A DNA stretch of 64,000 bases from Haloarcula pelagica. GTDB taxonomy: Archaea; Halobacteriota; Halobacteria; Halobacteriales; Haloarculaceae. How positions within the stretch are numbered: position 1 is the stretch's first letter; each line of letters starts with the position of its first letter. Of this stretch, positions 44,401 through 52,613 are shown piece by piece. The notes under the pieces are model-generated. The model was not told the origin of the DNA and searched no databases. It saw only the letters and a list, made by a program, of their open reading frames with translations. The stretch is taken from positions 2,790,001 through 2,854,000 of the forward strand of contig NZ_CP126161.1 of assembly GCF_030127105.1 (NCBI RefSeq), written 5' to 3'. Both the position numbers and the translations under genes were made by a program.

Positions 44401-44779
44401 GATGTACGATAGCTTGCTCGAGATCGTCGGTGATCTAGATATCAATACACAACAGGAGTGGCTTACGCAACAAAAGCGACTACAATCAGAAGAAAGCCTC
44501 CAGATGGGAAGATTCGCCGATGATATCGAGCAGTTCCAGAGCATTGAGGCTGCAGAAGGCCCTGAACTCGTTTCCGTAATGCATGACTTCGAGAAAAGTC
44601 TTGAAGAATCCCCTGAGTGGGAGATATATGAAGCAATCAAAGACATGGTTGATGCCGCACGCGAGGCACAAGTTCCTGAGACGGACGAAGAACTGAAATC
44701 GGCCGTGAAAGACTCGGATGAGTTCCAGAAATTAATGAAAACTGATAAGAACGCCACTGACGCAATCGGAGGAGACTAA
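41423..44779 (+). CDS. DpdH-like P-loop ATPase with inserted Ig-like domains (1118 aa)
   Basis: Walker A is GETGSGKS at 79-86 and the Walker B-like strand is PVLICEDLTT at 272-281, so residues 1-450 form a STAND/AAA-like ATPase core. Residues about 497-660 read as two tandem Ig/Big-like beta sandwiches (EPGATITVETLLNS, then EEGDTVTITAKFNG), a fold normally seen outside cells. The C-terminal 400 residues are helical with coiled-coil segments. It overlaps the preceding gene by ATGA and is two bases from the coiled-coil gene. Size and position agree with DpdH of bacterial dpd clusters as I remember it. It is probably the ATP-driven sensor or scaffold of the restriction complex. Confidence 0.55.
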   Translation: MSAYPVDWNDEAIKRYLTAEAHQKSKAEFERTHIDIDKIKADFLFPHPTNDEFVSQEEFRDAILRSNLDDDNRIFILRGETGSGKSQLCQWLEYQVGHEPGTGFDDTHVALHVSRSETRIKDIVDILTEPLDIDVNVRDVGGLDPEKVANAMLANLEAYNPMVEAFTSDEIEALVEDRPQSTDLRSILEKNVQKYQDAVQSDDEEEVPDLLPEDDYKELAFTAFGKAKGRDTIFPALQKFIDQELSSKLGVGDFQQRLKEISEEYIDQGLRPVLICEDLTTFSVLKEQLLDHIFQLDSGHYDVVLGWTSGWEKDNLDTALGTENTSTYMEDRAEGYLSTTDDSGQAYFLSDDVTTELTRKYLSVIREDSDVEAEVDIPESDFDGLYPFNAEFIKRAYENLIQDGNQRRTPRLLLIRIIRECLTSTKPPFEAIGGNPYVKSFPTPVSLDYSSEVQSLVKWYGIPTVDGDLRVPSGVFEVFDIAIPEAATHSDTGVVFSGDGPIKTDFRVKQTGGQIEPGATITVETLLNSRSEPDAEILCDGEQVGYTGQGGLLAVDLPGEEKKVEIAASKGSHRDTITLSVGTDSLNLAADPSPAEEGDTVTITAKFNGKPLSDLSIQRDGQIAGQTDEEGKLEITVDDSSEITLTANHQDVEDQLTVPVKSDRIYPVETDLDSEVVDEYRYQYQQWVSNGEEYDSSIVLRDGTSELLEEWYDPSRLANPNSTSRGVEGIYYTRGQQFPVSLQGVDERDGLDVELPFGSKYNSVYEPLFWYGISEDGELPREDRYQMNYANLRNWTDDLVGRFKAEMRSQIEDCFEGWTIEEFIVVAQYLLINSARGEAELSRGIVFEEYDSSNKYDHPVRRLESTNAYREAYGELTKNSSVPRDLAEGFFKLKENLVDTERLNKAYQTVESDLESYLEDAMLIDTSDLPDAFKIGTSRSQASIKLKPLLERVRQYAQELNALSESDVTYISERIDEIDEVFDRTHSVPKLREMYDSLLEIVGDLDINTQQEWLTQQKRLQSEESLQMGRFADDIEQFQSIEAAEGPELVSVMHDFEKSLEESPEWEIYEAIKDMVDAAREAQVPETDEELKSAVKDSDEFQKLMKTDKNATDAIGGD

Positions 44780-44781
44780 CA

Positions 44782-45546
44782 ATGCCAGGTTCTTCCTTGG
44801 AAAATACCATCAGCTCTCTCGAATCGAAAGCCGATGATTACCAGACTGCAGTGAATTTCGAAGCAAAATTGCAGGAGTACAAGAACGATGCGTCTTCGTT
44901 ACAGACTTCGCTCCACGGGCTACAAACACGATTGCAGGAGGCCGAGCGATTCAACACCATCTATACCGAGGCTTTCGGCTACGACTCACCATCATATAGA
45001 ACACCTGAGACCCTCAACGAAGCGCGGCGTCAGTCTCGCCGAGTTCTGGATAAGAGTGAAGAAGACTACTGGGAACTTATCGACGAAGACAGGGCTGACG
45101 AACATGAGGCCGAGATTCAGACTGCTCGGTCGAGTATAAATTCCGCCCGCCAGGAACTGCGGAGCAAACTGAACGACGAACAACAAAAATGGGAAACCCG
45201 AGTTCAGTCCGCTCGTCACATCCAGCGCTTGATGTCTGAATCCCGCGACACCGAGACATTGCTCACTGATGTCGAAACGTTCGTCCAAGACACAATGTGG
45301 GACGATGATCAAAGCCCCAGTAGTCTCAAAACCGAATGGAGAGCGCTACATAAAAAATGGACGAGCGGGGTTGTTGTCGATTGGTCAGAGCTCCGGGATC
45401 GTTACGAGTTAAGCAAACATACGATAGACGTATTGAAACGACTCGCTGAAGGAGAAAAAATCACGTTTAGCGAACTCGACAGTTCAGTCACTGAGGACAT
45501 CCTTGATGCGAATGTTCTGAAGGGGACGCTCAAGGTGACACTCTGA
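44782..45546 (+). CDS. coiled-coil protein, possibly DpdI (254 aa)
   Basis: Residues 1-70 and 110-150 are heptad helices (SLENTISSLESKADDY, ASSLQTSLHGLQTRLQEAERF). The last 55 residues resemble a small winged helix (LSKHTIDVLKRLAEGEKITFSELD). It is separated by two bases from the ATPase and one base from the giant helicase. A small protein between DpdH and DpdJ is DpdI in known clusters; the match is by position and size only. It may link the ATPase to the helicase. Confidence 0.5.
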   Translation: MPGSSLENTISSLESKADDYQTAVNFEAKLQEYKNDASSLQTSLHGLQTRLQEAERFNTIYTEAFGYDSPSYRTPETLNEARRQSRRVLDKSEEDYWELIDEDRADEHEAEIQTARSSINSARQELRSKLNDEQQKWETRVQSARHIQRLMSESRDTETLLTDVETFVQDTMWDDDQSPSSLKTEWRALHKKWTSGVVVDWSELRDRYELSKHTIDVLKRLAEGEKITFSELDSSVTEDILDANVLKGTLKVTL

Positions 45547-45547
45547 G

Positions 45548-48500
45548 ATGGACAACCCCGCACAAAGAGCGAACGAAGCTGTTAGCGCCTACCGCAACCA
45601 CTTCATCGGCCGTGCTGGCCCAGCAGCGCGGAGTGTCGCAAACAGACAGGCGCAGGTGCCGGGTGGGGACAACCATCTTCTCAACACTCGTGGTCCATTC
45701 CTACAGGCGCTTAATATCCCAAACTGGAGCGACGATTCCTGGGCGGAGTTCTCGTCTCAGGTAGGTCTCCATCCACTAATCCAGAAAGCGTTCTCTGATC
45801 TGGGGTTTAGAAGACTATACGATTTCCAGGAACGCAGTATCAGGGCGATCAAGGACGGTAACGACACCGTGGTGACCGCAGCAACTGGTCGTGGGAAGAC
45901 CGAAGCATGGCTGCTACCAATTTTGGATCGTATTCTCGAGAAGAAACGCCAGGGTACTGACGAAGGAACAACAGCTACGCTGATTTATCCGACGAAAGCG
46001 CTCGCACAGGATCAGTTCAAGCGGTTAGTACAGTATCTCTATCAGATCAACAAACAGTGGCCGGCGACACAGCAGATCACGATCGGTATCTACGACGGTG
46101 ATACACCGACTAATACCGGTTCGCGTGCGCACGGATATCTCGAGTCGTCGTTCAAATACTTTGACTGTCCGGGTGCGAACGAGGACTTAGAGAAATGTCG
46201 ACACTGTGGTCAAGGCGTACATATCCATCACGGGGGACAACAGTACGAATTACGGCCAGAAAAGCGACAGTGTGTAGACGACGTACCACTGGATTTCATC
46301 CGACTTACAAAAGAGGCGATCCTCCAGGATGGCGTCGACATCTTGTTGACGAATCCGGATACGATCAATATGAAGCTCGTCAACGTCAACGCACCTGACG
46401 AGCACGAAACCTTCATTTACGATCCGGATTTCCTGGTATTCGACGAAGTCCATACGTATGATGGACTCTTCGGGAGCTATACTGCGACACTGACCAAACG
46501 ACTCCGCGCACTCAGAGCAAAACGCGATTGCGATGATTTGCAGGTGATTGCAAGCAGTGCAACCGTCGAAAACGACGTGGAACTGTTTCGGCGTATCAGT
46601 AACTCTGAGGAGATCTGCCACGTAGACGAGAACCCACAGACTATCGACCAGGAATTACCGGCATCGGTCCCGGACTCGCTCATCGAAACAGAACTCACGG
46701 AAGCAGACCTGCTGGCATTTGCTCGTGGCACACGAACCCCACCGGCTCTCGACAGCGTCGGATTCGATATTGATCCGACTGCACACGATAACGAGCGACT
46801 TCTTGAACTGCTCCAAGATGCTTTGTTCGATGCGTTCACGAACAATCCTGGTGCTGTCGAACAGACAATACGGTATCTACACACAGAATTATCCGCCGAG
46901 CCACAGACACCGGCGGACTTCAAACAGAATCTCCAGACGACGTTCGGCCTTACCGACGCTGAGAGTAGCCGTCTGTTAGAGAATTTCACTCTCCTCGGTA
47001 CGTTTTCCGGCCTCCTGGAGAACCGGACTCATTTGTTCTCGTGGCCAATCGATGGATTCTACGCCTGTGCCGGGTGTGATGCAGTTTATACGTCGCCACA
47101 AGAAGAGTGTCGATCCTGCGGATACGGGTTTGTTACGAGAAGCGCGTACTGCAACCGGTGTGACGACGAAGCTCTAATCGCGTGGTATTGTCCGTCCTGC
47201 GAGCAACTCGACCAGTATGTTCCGAACGAAGGTGGTGAACGAGAGCGCAGTAACGAACATATCTGCCAGCGGTGTTCCGCTACCAGTGGCAAAGAGGTTC
47301 AGTCACTCCGGGTAACATTCCAGCCTATCTTGGAGTGCACATCATGCGGTGAGCGATCAGTTCGGACGACGAAAGGGTCCTGTCCGGCATGTCCTGCTGA
47401 CCTCGTTCATACCAGCCCAGACGAGTTGACCTGTCCAAACCCAGCGTGTGAAACGACCGTAACATATGACGCCGGATGCAGTTTGTGTGGGGGAGAACAG
47501 GAACCACTGTCCGGTACTGGCACTGTCGACTGTTCCGGTTGTGGTCGATCCTACGACGGAACTATACCGGACTACTGTGAGTGTGGTCGTTCATTGACAC
47601 AGACCCGACTCGTTCCCTGGGTCTGCAGGAAAGATGCCTGTGAGAGGGTACATTTCGGTGACCCTCCAGACACCTGTCCCTGTGGCTCACATACGTTCGC
47701 TCGAAGGGGGTTGTTCGAGGTCTTTTCCGAACAGTACTGCGGATCGTGTGAGACGAGTTCGATTGGAGCACCCGACTGTGAGTGTGATCCAGAAGCTACT
47801 CGTACGCGATCTGAACCATACCAATCCTATCAGACACTCCAACCTGATGGGACGGTTAGGGCTGCAAGCAGTATTTCTGCTGTTGCTCCCTGTACGCATC
47901 AAGGTCTCCACTATGATCCAAACCGCCGTTACGACGAACTGATTCGTGGACCTGGCAACCTTGCCGTCACGACGAGCCAATATCTTCTGAGAAGCGTCGC
48001 AGATCAAGAAGGATACGATGCCGCGAAACTCCTCTCCTTTGCGGATTCACACCGCGATATGAAGGAGGTCGACCGAGACTTTAGCGAACCTGAGAGTGCC
48101 ACATTACTCGATCAAGCTCTGCTAGCAGCGATTCGTGGACCAAAATCGTGGGTCTGCATAGACAGAGTCATCGACGATGCGATGGCTACCATCGAAGGGA
48201 TTGGCGAGGAACTATCTCCGCCAAGGGATGTGCAGAGCATCTCCTTCGATATTTTCGAAGAACTCGTCGATACGAATCGTCGACACATGGCGGTCGAAGA
48301 TGCAGTCAGAGACAGACTTGCTCGGCGGCTATATCCATACCGCTACAGCAACCGATACGGCGAGTTCGAGGGCCCACTCACAGGTGACGGTCTGGTAGAC
48401 GTTCGTCTAGATCCGTCAACTCATTCGAAGCTGGAAGCAGACGAGCGTGCAGTCTGCCGTGAGTTCGTGAAATACGGATCGAGGACACCGATCTCGGAGA

Positions 48501-51034
48501 TTGATCCACTTAGTGGCTCAACTACGGCCAAATCTGTTATCGACTCGCTGGTGACGAAGGGAATATTGGCAGTAGACGACGAGATCGTTAGCTTCGACGA
48601 ATCAGCTCTTGAAGTGACAATTGCGGGTGACAACGACGGATTGTCGTACAACCCTGACGGAGGGCGGGTCGGACAAACACTTGACAACCAGTTTGGACTG
48701 CAGAAATCCGGAAGCGTCGATTCGAATGCATCGATCGAAGATCTCGCTTCAGCGTCACACCCACGATTTACCGCTCGAGCCTATCGTGCACTGTATTCCG
48801 ATACGAATGGACTCGTCAGCCGGGTCTACCACGGGATGACTGAAAAAAAGGAGCGACGAGAGCTTGAGTACCTATTCAGAGAGGGGAAGCACCCTCATTT
48901 TCTCTCTTCGGGGCCGACCATGGAACTCGGTGTCGACATCGGAGATTTGGATGCACTACTGCTCTACGGTACGCCCCCGAACATGAACGCGTATCTTCAA
49001 CGAATCGGTCGGGCAGGGCGTAGTTCGAACTCGTCACTCGTACACTCCGTGAGTCAGCGGAATCCGATCGACTACTATTATTACGAGCAACCCAGCGACC
49101 TAATGGCGGCTGATCCCCAACCCGTACCACTGAAAGAGTACAACGAAGAGGTGTTGCGAGTCTCACTCACTTGGGGAGTGCTTGACTATATTGCAGCTAA
49201 TTTCGTAATACCCTGGGAAACCGAGAAACACGGTCGTTACACAGCAGTTTCTGGTGGAGGCCAATTTGAGAACCGCCGACCAACAAGGAGCGACGATACG
49301 GCAAAACTCACCCATGTGATGAGTGCCCATACTGAAGAACTGGGCCTAGATTCACGGGGATCGAAGCTCGCTGCGTTAGGTACAGTTGTTCACGACCATC
49401 GGAAAGAAATCAGATTGTATCTCGAATCGCTACTTGATCACGGGTTCTGCAGCGAATGTGGGAGAAAGTACCCTGAAGAGTATCCCAGCGAACACTGTGA
49501 AGGTGAGGATTGTACTGGGCGAATACGGAGTGCTCAGGCGGAGTTTGGACACCTAATTAGTGACGCGCTCGATAACTTTTCTGATCGATTCCTTGAACAC
49601 TACCGGGAGTACCGCGACCAGTTGCAAGGTGAGTTAAACGAAATCAAGCAGCGCTCGAGAGAGAATCGTCGGGTATCATCAGATGAAGAGTCCAGCCGTG
49701 CTATCGACGATGAGTCGGTTCTAGCAGATCGGAAAGAAGTTCTTGAGGAGCGACTCGAACGTATCCAGACGATGTCTTACCGGGATTTCATCAAGGAGTC
49801 TAAACAGAGTCGCTATGCTTTCGACATGCGGACTATCGCAAACGATGTCGGACTTAGTCTCGTCGACTCCGGAGAAGACGGCCAATATACCCGAGACGCT
49901 GGCGATGACGATGGCCGTTCGATGCGGATGGCGATAAGCGAACTACATCCGGGTGCCGCGTATCTCGACAATGGCGACGTATACGTCGTTTCGGAGGTTA
50001 GAATCGACGAATTCGCTTCTTCAGAACTCCGAGAGAGGGTCCGAGGTACGGAAAAAAGCGAGTTAGCTAACGAGACGGTCTGTACTGCCTGTGGCCGACG
50101 GCGAGCAGATACTGCAGAAACATGCGAATGTGGTGCGGATGCCGATACAGAGGAACGCCGTCTCGTCGCTCCAGAGTCTGTGCGGGCATATCGTCACGAC
50201 CTTCCGATGAATACTGGTGGTGACCCTGGCCGGACGATCTATCGTGAGTCGTCCAACACAATTCAAAGTACCTACGCCGAGCGGGAGACTGAGGTTCTGG
50301 ACTTTACCGCCTCACAGCAGTGTATACTAACAGACGAGGCGGGAACTGCTCGTGGAGAACTCAGGTACGGTTCGCTCGAGGTACTATACCATACCGATAG
50401 GTTCAGTGCTAAGTACAAATCCGGTGAGGTCGATCACAAAGACACCCAGTTCGAACTCTGTGGTGCTGAGAGTTGCCAGGGTGTCGTATACGAAGATGAC
50501 TCAGACCGAGTCCGTTGCAGTGCCGACGCAGACCATCGACCTGCAGGTGAGGACGGTAGTGAACTTGTCCGGTTGGGGTATGCGTATTCAACCGACGGTA
50601 TCAAGATCGAGTTCTCGGACACGAAGCAGGCACACACATTTGCTCATGGACTTCGGGTTGCCCTGCAATACATCGGCGGCGTCAGTATCCGTGATCTATC
50701 CGAGGTCGTACAAAATGACGGTGTCGTCTATCTATTCGATGCACAGGAGGGAGGTGGGGGAGTGACTCGACTCCTCTTCGAGGGAGATTCGGAGACACAT
50801 AGTCTACGGAAGGCTCTCAAACTACTGAATGACCACTTCCATTGCGAGTGCGAAGACGGCTGCCCACTCTGTCTATACCAGTACGGGTGTGACAGAGATA
50901 ATAGCGGGCAGTCTTTCGACAGAGAGGCCATCTTTGACTTGTTACGTACTGTTTCAATAGCTGAACTGGAAACTGACGGGGGAGAAAATCAGCGGATACG
51001 ACTCAATGGAATTAGCGGGGAAATAGATAGATGA
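45548..51034 (+). CDS. giant DpdJ-like SF2 helicase with zinc ribbons and DUF1998 (1828 aa)
   Basis: Walker A is ATGRGKT at 112-118, motif Ia is LIYPTKALAQDQ near 144-155, the DEVH box is near 298-301, and SSATVEND follows near 337. Residues about 505-750 carry roughly ten CxxC pairs, a row of zinc ribbons. The second RecA lobe has GPTMELGVDIGDLDALLLYG near 1120 and motif VI YLQRIGRAGRSS. The C-terminus is DUF1998-like with EGGGGVTRLL and a CEC-x4-CPLC-x4-C cluster around 1767-1782. It combines in one chain what the minus-strand operon splits between 32071 and 30014. The architecture is that of MrfA/DpdJ helicases acting in DNA repair and defence. It is the last gene before the chromosomal flank. 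Confidence 0.7.
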   Translation: MDNPAQRANEAVSAYRNHFIGRAGPAARSVANRQAQVPGGDNHLLNTRGPFLQALNIPNWSDDSWAEFSSQVGLHPLIQKAFSDLGFRRLYDFQERSIRAIKDGNDTVVTAATGRGKTEAWLLPILDRILEKKRQGTDEGTTATLIYPTKALAQDQFKRLVQYLYQINKQWPATQQITIGIYDGDTPTNTGSRAHGYLESSFKYFDCPGANEDLEKCRHCGQGVHIHHGGQQYELRPEKRQCVDDVPLDFIRLTKEAILQDGVDILLTNPDTINMKLVNVNAPDEHETFIYDPDFLVFDEVHTYDGLFGSYTATLTKRLRALRAKRDCDDLQVIASSATVENDVELFRRISNSEEICHVDENPQTIDQELPASVPDSLIETELTEADLLAFARGTRTPPALDSVGFDIDPTAHDNERLLELLQDALFDAFTNNPGAVEQTIRYLHTELSAEPQTPADFKQNLQTTFGLTDAESSRLLENFTLLGTFSGLLENRTHLFSWPIDGFYACAGCDAVYTSPQEECRSCGYGFVTRSAYCNRCDDEALIAWYCPSCEQLDQYVPNEGGERERSNEHICQRCSATSGKEVQSLRVTFQPILECTSCGERSVRTTKGSCPACPADLVHTSPDELTCPNPACETTVTYDAGCSLCGGEQEPLSGTGTVDCSGCGRSYDGTIPDYCECGRSLTQTRLVPWVCRKDACERVHFGDPPDTCPCGSHTFARRGLFEVFSEQYCGSCETSSIGAPDCECDPEATRTRSEPYQSYQTLQPDGTVRAASSISAVAPCTHQGLHYDPNRRYDELIRGPGNLAVTTSQYLLRSVADQEGYDAAKLLSFADSHRDMKEVDRDFSEPESATLLDQALLAAIRGPKSWVCIDRVIDDAMATIEGIGEELSPPRDVQSISFDIFEELVDTNRRHMAVEDAVRDRLARRLYPYRYSNRYGEFEGPLTGDGLVDVRLDPSTHSKLEADERAVCREFVKYGSRTPISEIDPLSGSTTAKSVIDSLVTKGILAVDDEIVSFDESALEVTIAGDNDGLSYNPDGGRVGQTLDNQFGLQKSGSVDSNASIEDLASASHPRFTARAYRALYSDTNGLVSRVYHGMTEKKERRELEYLFREGKHPHFLSSGPTMELGVDIGDLDALLLYGTPPNMNAYLQRIGRAGRSSNSSLVHSVSQRNPIDYYYYEQPSDLMAADPQPVPLKEYNEEVLRVSLTWGVLDYIAANFVIPWETEKHGRYTAVSGGGQFENRRPTRSDDTAKLTHVMSAHTEELGLDSRGSKLAALGTVVHDHRKEIRLYLESLLDHGFCSECGRKYPEEYPSEHCEGEDCTGRIRSAQAEFGHLISDALDNFSDRFLEHYREYRDQLQGELNEIKQRSRENRRVSSDEESSRAIDDESVLADRKEVLEERLERIQTMSYRDFIKESKQSRYAFDMRTIANDVGLSLVDSGEDGQYTRDAGDDDGRSMRMAISELHPGAAYLDNGDVYVVSEVRIDEFASSELRERVRGTEKSELANETVCTACGRRRADTAETCECGADADTEERRLVAPESVRAYRHDLPMNTGGDPGRTIYRESSNTIQSTYAERETEVLDFTASQQCILTDEAGTARGELRYGSLEVLYHTDRFSAKYKSGEVDHKDTQFELCGAESCQGVVYEDDSDRVRCSADADHRPAGEDGSELVRLGYAYSTDGIKIEFSDTKQAHTFAHGLRVALQYIGGVSIRDLSEVVQNDGVVYLFDAQEGGGGVTRLLFEGDSETHSLRKALKLLNDHFHCECEDGCPLCLYQYGCDRDNSGQSFDREAIFDLLRTVSIAELETDGGENQRIRLNGISGEIDR

Positions 51035-51387
51035 TGCGTGTACCGGTCTATTAACAGACCACTTTTGATGAAAATGAATCAGCTTGGTTGAGCATATTCT
51101 TGAGTCCGGGAAGGTTGTTCCGTAGTAGCGTATTCCGCCTTGGGTTCCCAATGTGGCCCCATTTGATGTATGATGCGCCAGATGTTCGGGTAACTCTCCG
51201 ACAGCCTTCTTCACTGTCGTTCGTCGCTTCGTCCAGTCGCTGGCTTCCGGAACCGCTACTTGGTAATTTATTAGCCCGACGGGTGACAGTCGTCGTGTAT
51301 GGTCCCCTCTCGCGGCCCGACACGGACTGTATCGGGAGTCGAGTACACACGGCCCGCCCCGGCCGGCGGAACCGGGGGTGGGTGTCG
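51035..51387. other. island/chromosome junction without recognised gene
   Basis: Base composition changes here from the mixed-composition island to very G+C-rich sequence. Frames on the minus strand run through but look like neither neighbouring style. The stretch could hold a remnant of a mobile element. I see no tRNA, direct repeat or integrase, and I cannot name an attachment site. Confidence 0.4.
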
Positions 51388-52209
51388 GTGAGTCTCGACA
51401 TCGGTGACGCGATCTCGAACGGCGTCGACAGTGTGACCGACCGCAACGGGCTGGTCCTGTTCGGGGTGTTCGCCGCCTTCGGACTCGTCAACACTGTCGT
51501 CGGCCAGTCGCTCCTCACGGCGTATTTCGAGTTCCTTCGGGGGTCGTTCGAGTCGATGCCTCCCGGGACCGGAATGGGCGGGAGTCCGTTCCCGTTCGCG
51601 CCCGGAAGCCAGCCGACACCGCTCGCGTTGCCGCTCCCGCTCTCGGTGAGTGCGCTGCTCGTGTTCGTCCTCGCCGTCCTTTCGGAGGCGCTCCGGATCG
51701 TCGGGATCCGCGTGGTCGCGAGCGACGAACGGGAGACGATCCCCGCAGCGGCCACGGAGCGACTCGGCAGGACGACGCTGACGGCGGTGCTCGCCGCGAT
51801 CGTCGTCAACGTCGCCGTCGGGATCGGGACCGTCGCGCTGCTACTCCCCGGGCTCTTTCTGGCAGTCTCGTTTTACTTCGTCCGGCCGGCCATCGCGCTC
51901 GAAGGCGTGGGCGTGGTGGACGCGCTGTCCCGGGCCTGGGAGCTCGCGTCGGGGAACCGCGTCGATCTGTTCTTGCTTCTGGTCCTCGTCTGGTTCGTCT
52001 CGCTGCTGGCGTCGATCCCGTCGACCGTCGTCACTCTCGTGAGCCCACTGGCCGGGAGCCTGGTCGGCGTCGTCGTCAACGCGGCCGTGCTGGTGTTCGG
52101 GATCGCGGTCGCGACGGACGCGTTCCTCCAGATCAGGGACGCCGAGGAGAGCGGCGTCGGTGCCGTCTCGGCGGATTCGGAGTTCTTCGAGGAGAGCGAG
52201 GACCTGTAA
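51388..52209 (+). CDS. polytopic membrane protein (273 aa)
   Basis: About five or six hydrophobic segments alternate with short loops, including LVLFGVFAAFGLVNTVV, LPLSVSALLVFVLAVLSEAL, LTAVLAAIVVNVAVGIGTVALL and LFLLLVLVWFVSLLASI. The C-terminus is acidic. It resembles haloarchaeal membrane proteins annotated only as DUFs (DUF7847, from memory). The GTG at 51388 (MSLDIGDAIS) is chosen because the upstream part of the frame is not membrane-like and crosses the junction. Confidence 0.65.
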   Translation: MSLDIGDAISNGVDSVTDRNGLVLFGVFAAFGLVNTVVGQSLLTAYFEFLRGSFESMPPGTGMGGSPFPFAPGSQPTPLALPLPLSVSALLVFVLAVLSEALRIVGIRVVASDERETIPAAATERLGRTTLTAVLAAIVVNVAVGIGTVALLLPGLFLAVSFYFVRPAIALEGVGVVDALSRAWELASGNRVDLFLLLVLVWFVSLLASIPSTVVTLVSPLAGSLVGVVVNAAVLVFGIAVATDAFLQIRDAEESGVGAVSADSEFFEESEDL

Positions 52210-52254
52210 CGACCGTCGGGACGAGACACCGAGTCGGTCCGACGGCGGACTGAC

Positions 52255-52608
52255 TCAGCTGTCACTGGCTTCGACGGTACAGCACAGACCGTCGGCACCG
52301 AGGCGGATCGACGCGGAGTCGTAGCGGAGTCGGAACGTCTTGCAGTGGTGACCGTCGCTGTCGTAGCGCATCGCCGTGGTCACCAGGCCGGCCTCCTGGA
52401 GTCGGTTGAGCCGGCGGTAGACCGTCGGTCGGGAGCTGTTACACTCCGTGACGATCTCGCGGGCGGCTTTCGCCTCCTCGCTGATCGCGGTGATGATCTC
52501 GCGTGCGTGCTCGTCGTCGAGCAGCGCGACGAGTTCGGTCGCCTGGATCGTCTCCTCGGGGCCGGCTCTGGTCTTGTCGGGCCGCTGTGGTGGGTGTGTC
52601 TGTGCCAT
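52255..52608 (-). CDS. winged-helix regulator (117 aa)
   Basis: The ArsR-like winged helix is LVALLDDEHAREIITAIS with recognition helix SSRPTVYRRLNRLQEAGLV and wing RYDSDGHHCKTFRLRYD. The ATG at 52608 lies close behind the sensor-domain gene (six-base gap). It is the last gene of a minus-strand run that also includes another regulator of the same type at 53985-54347. Confidence 0.75.
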   Translation of the reverse strand: MAQTHPPQRPDKTRAGPEETIQATELVALLDDEHAREIITAISEEAKAAREIVTECNSSRPTVYRRLNRLQEAGLVTTAMRYDSDGHHCKTFRLRYDSASIRLGADGLCCTVEASDS

Positions 52609-52613
52609 CGAGA

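Noticed and set aside
9246-51034. ParB-like DpdB, PLD-type DpdK/DrmC or a DNA methyltransferase
   Set aside because: I looked for ParB, HxK-type PLD and methyltransferase (DPPY or NPPY) motifs in the island's proteins and did not recognise any, so none is claimed.
51051-51809. 252-codon minus-strand frame over the island junction
   Set aside because: Serine- and arginine-rich shadow over most of its length. Its last 50 residues could be a transposase remnant, but I cannot match them to a family.
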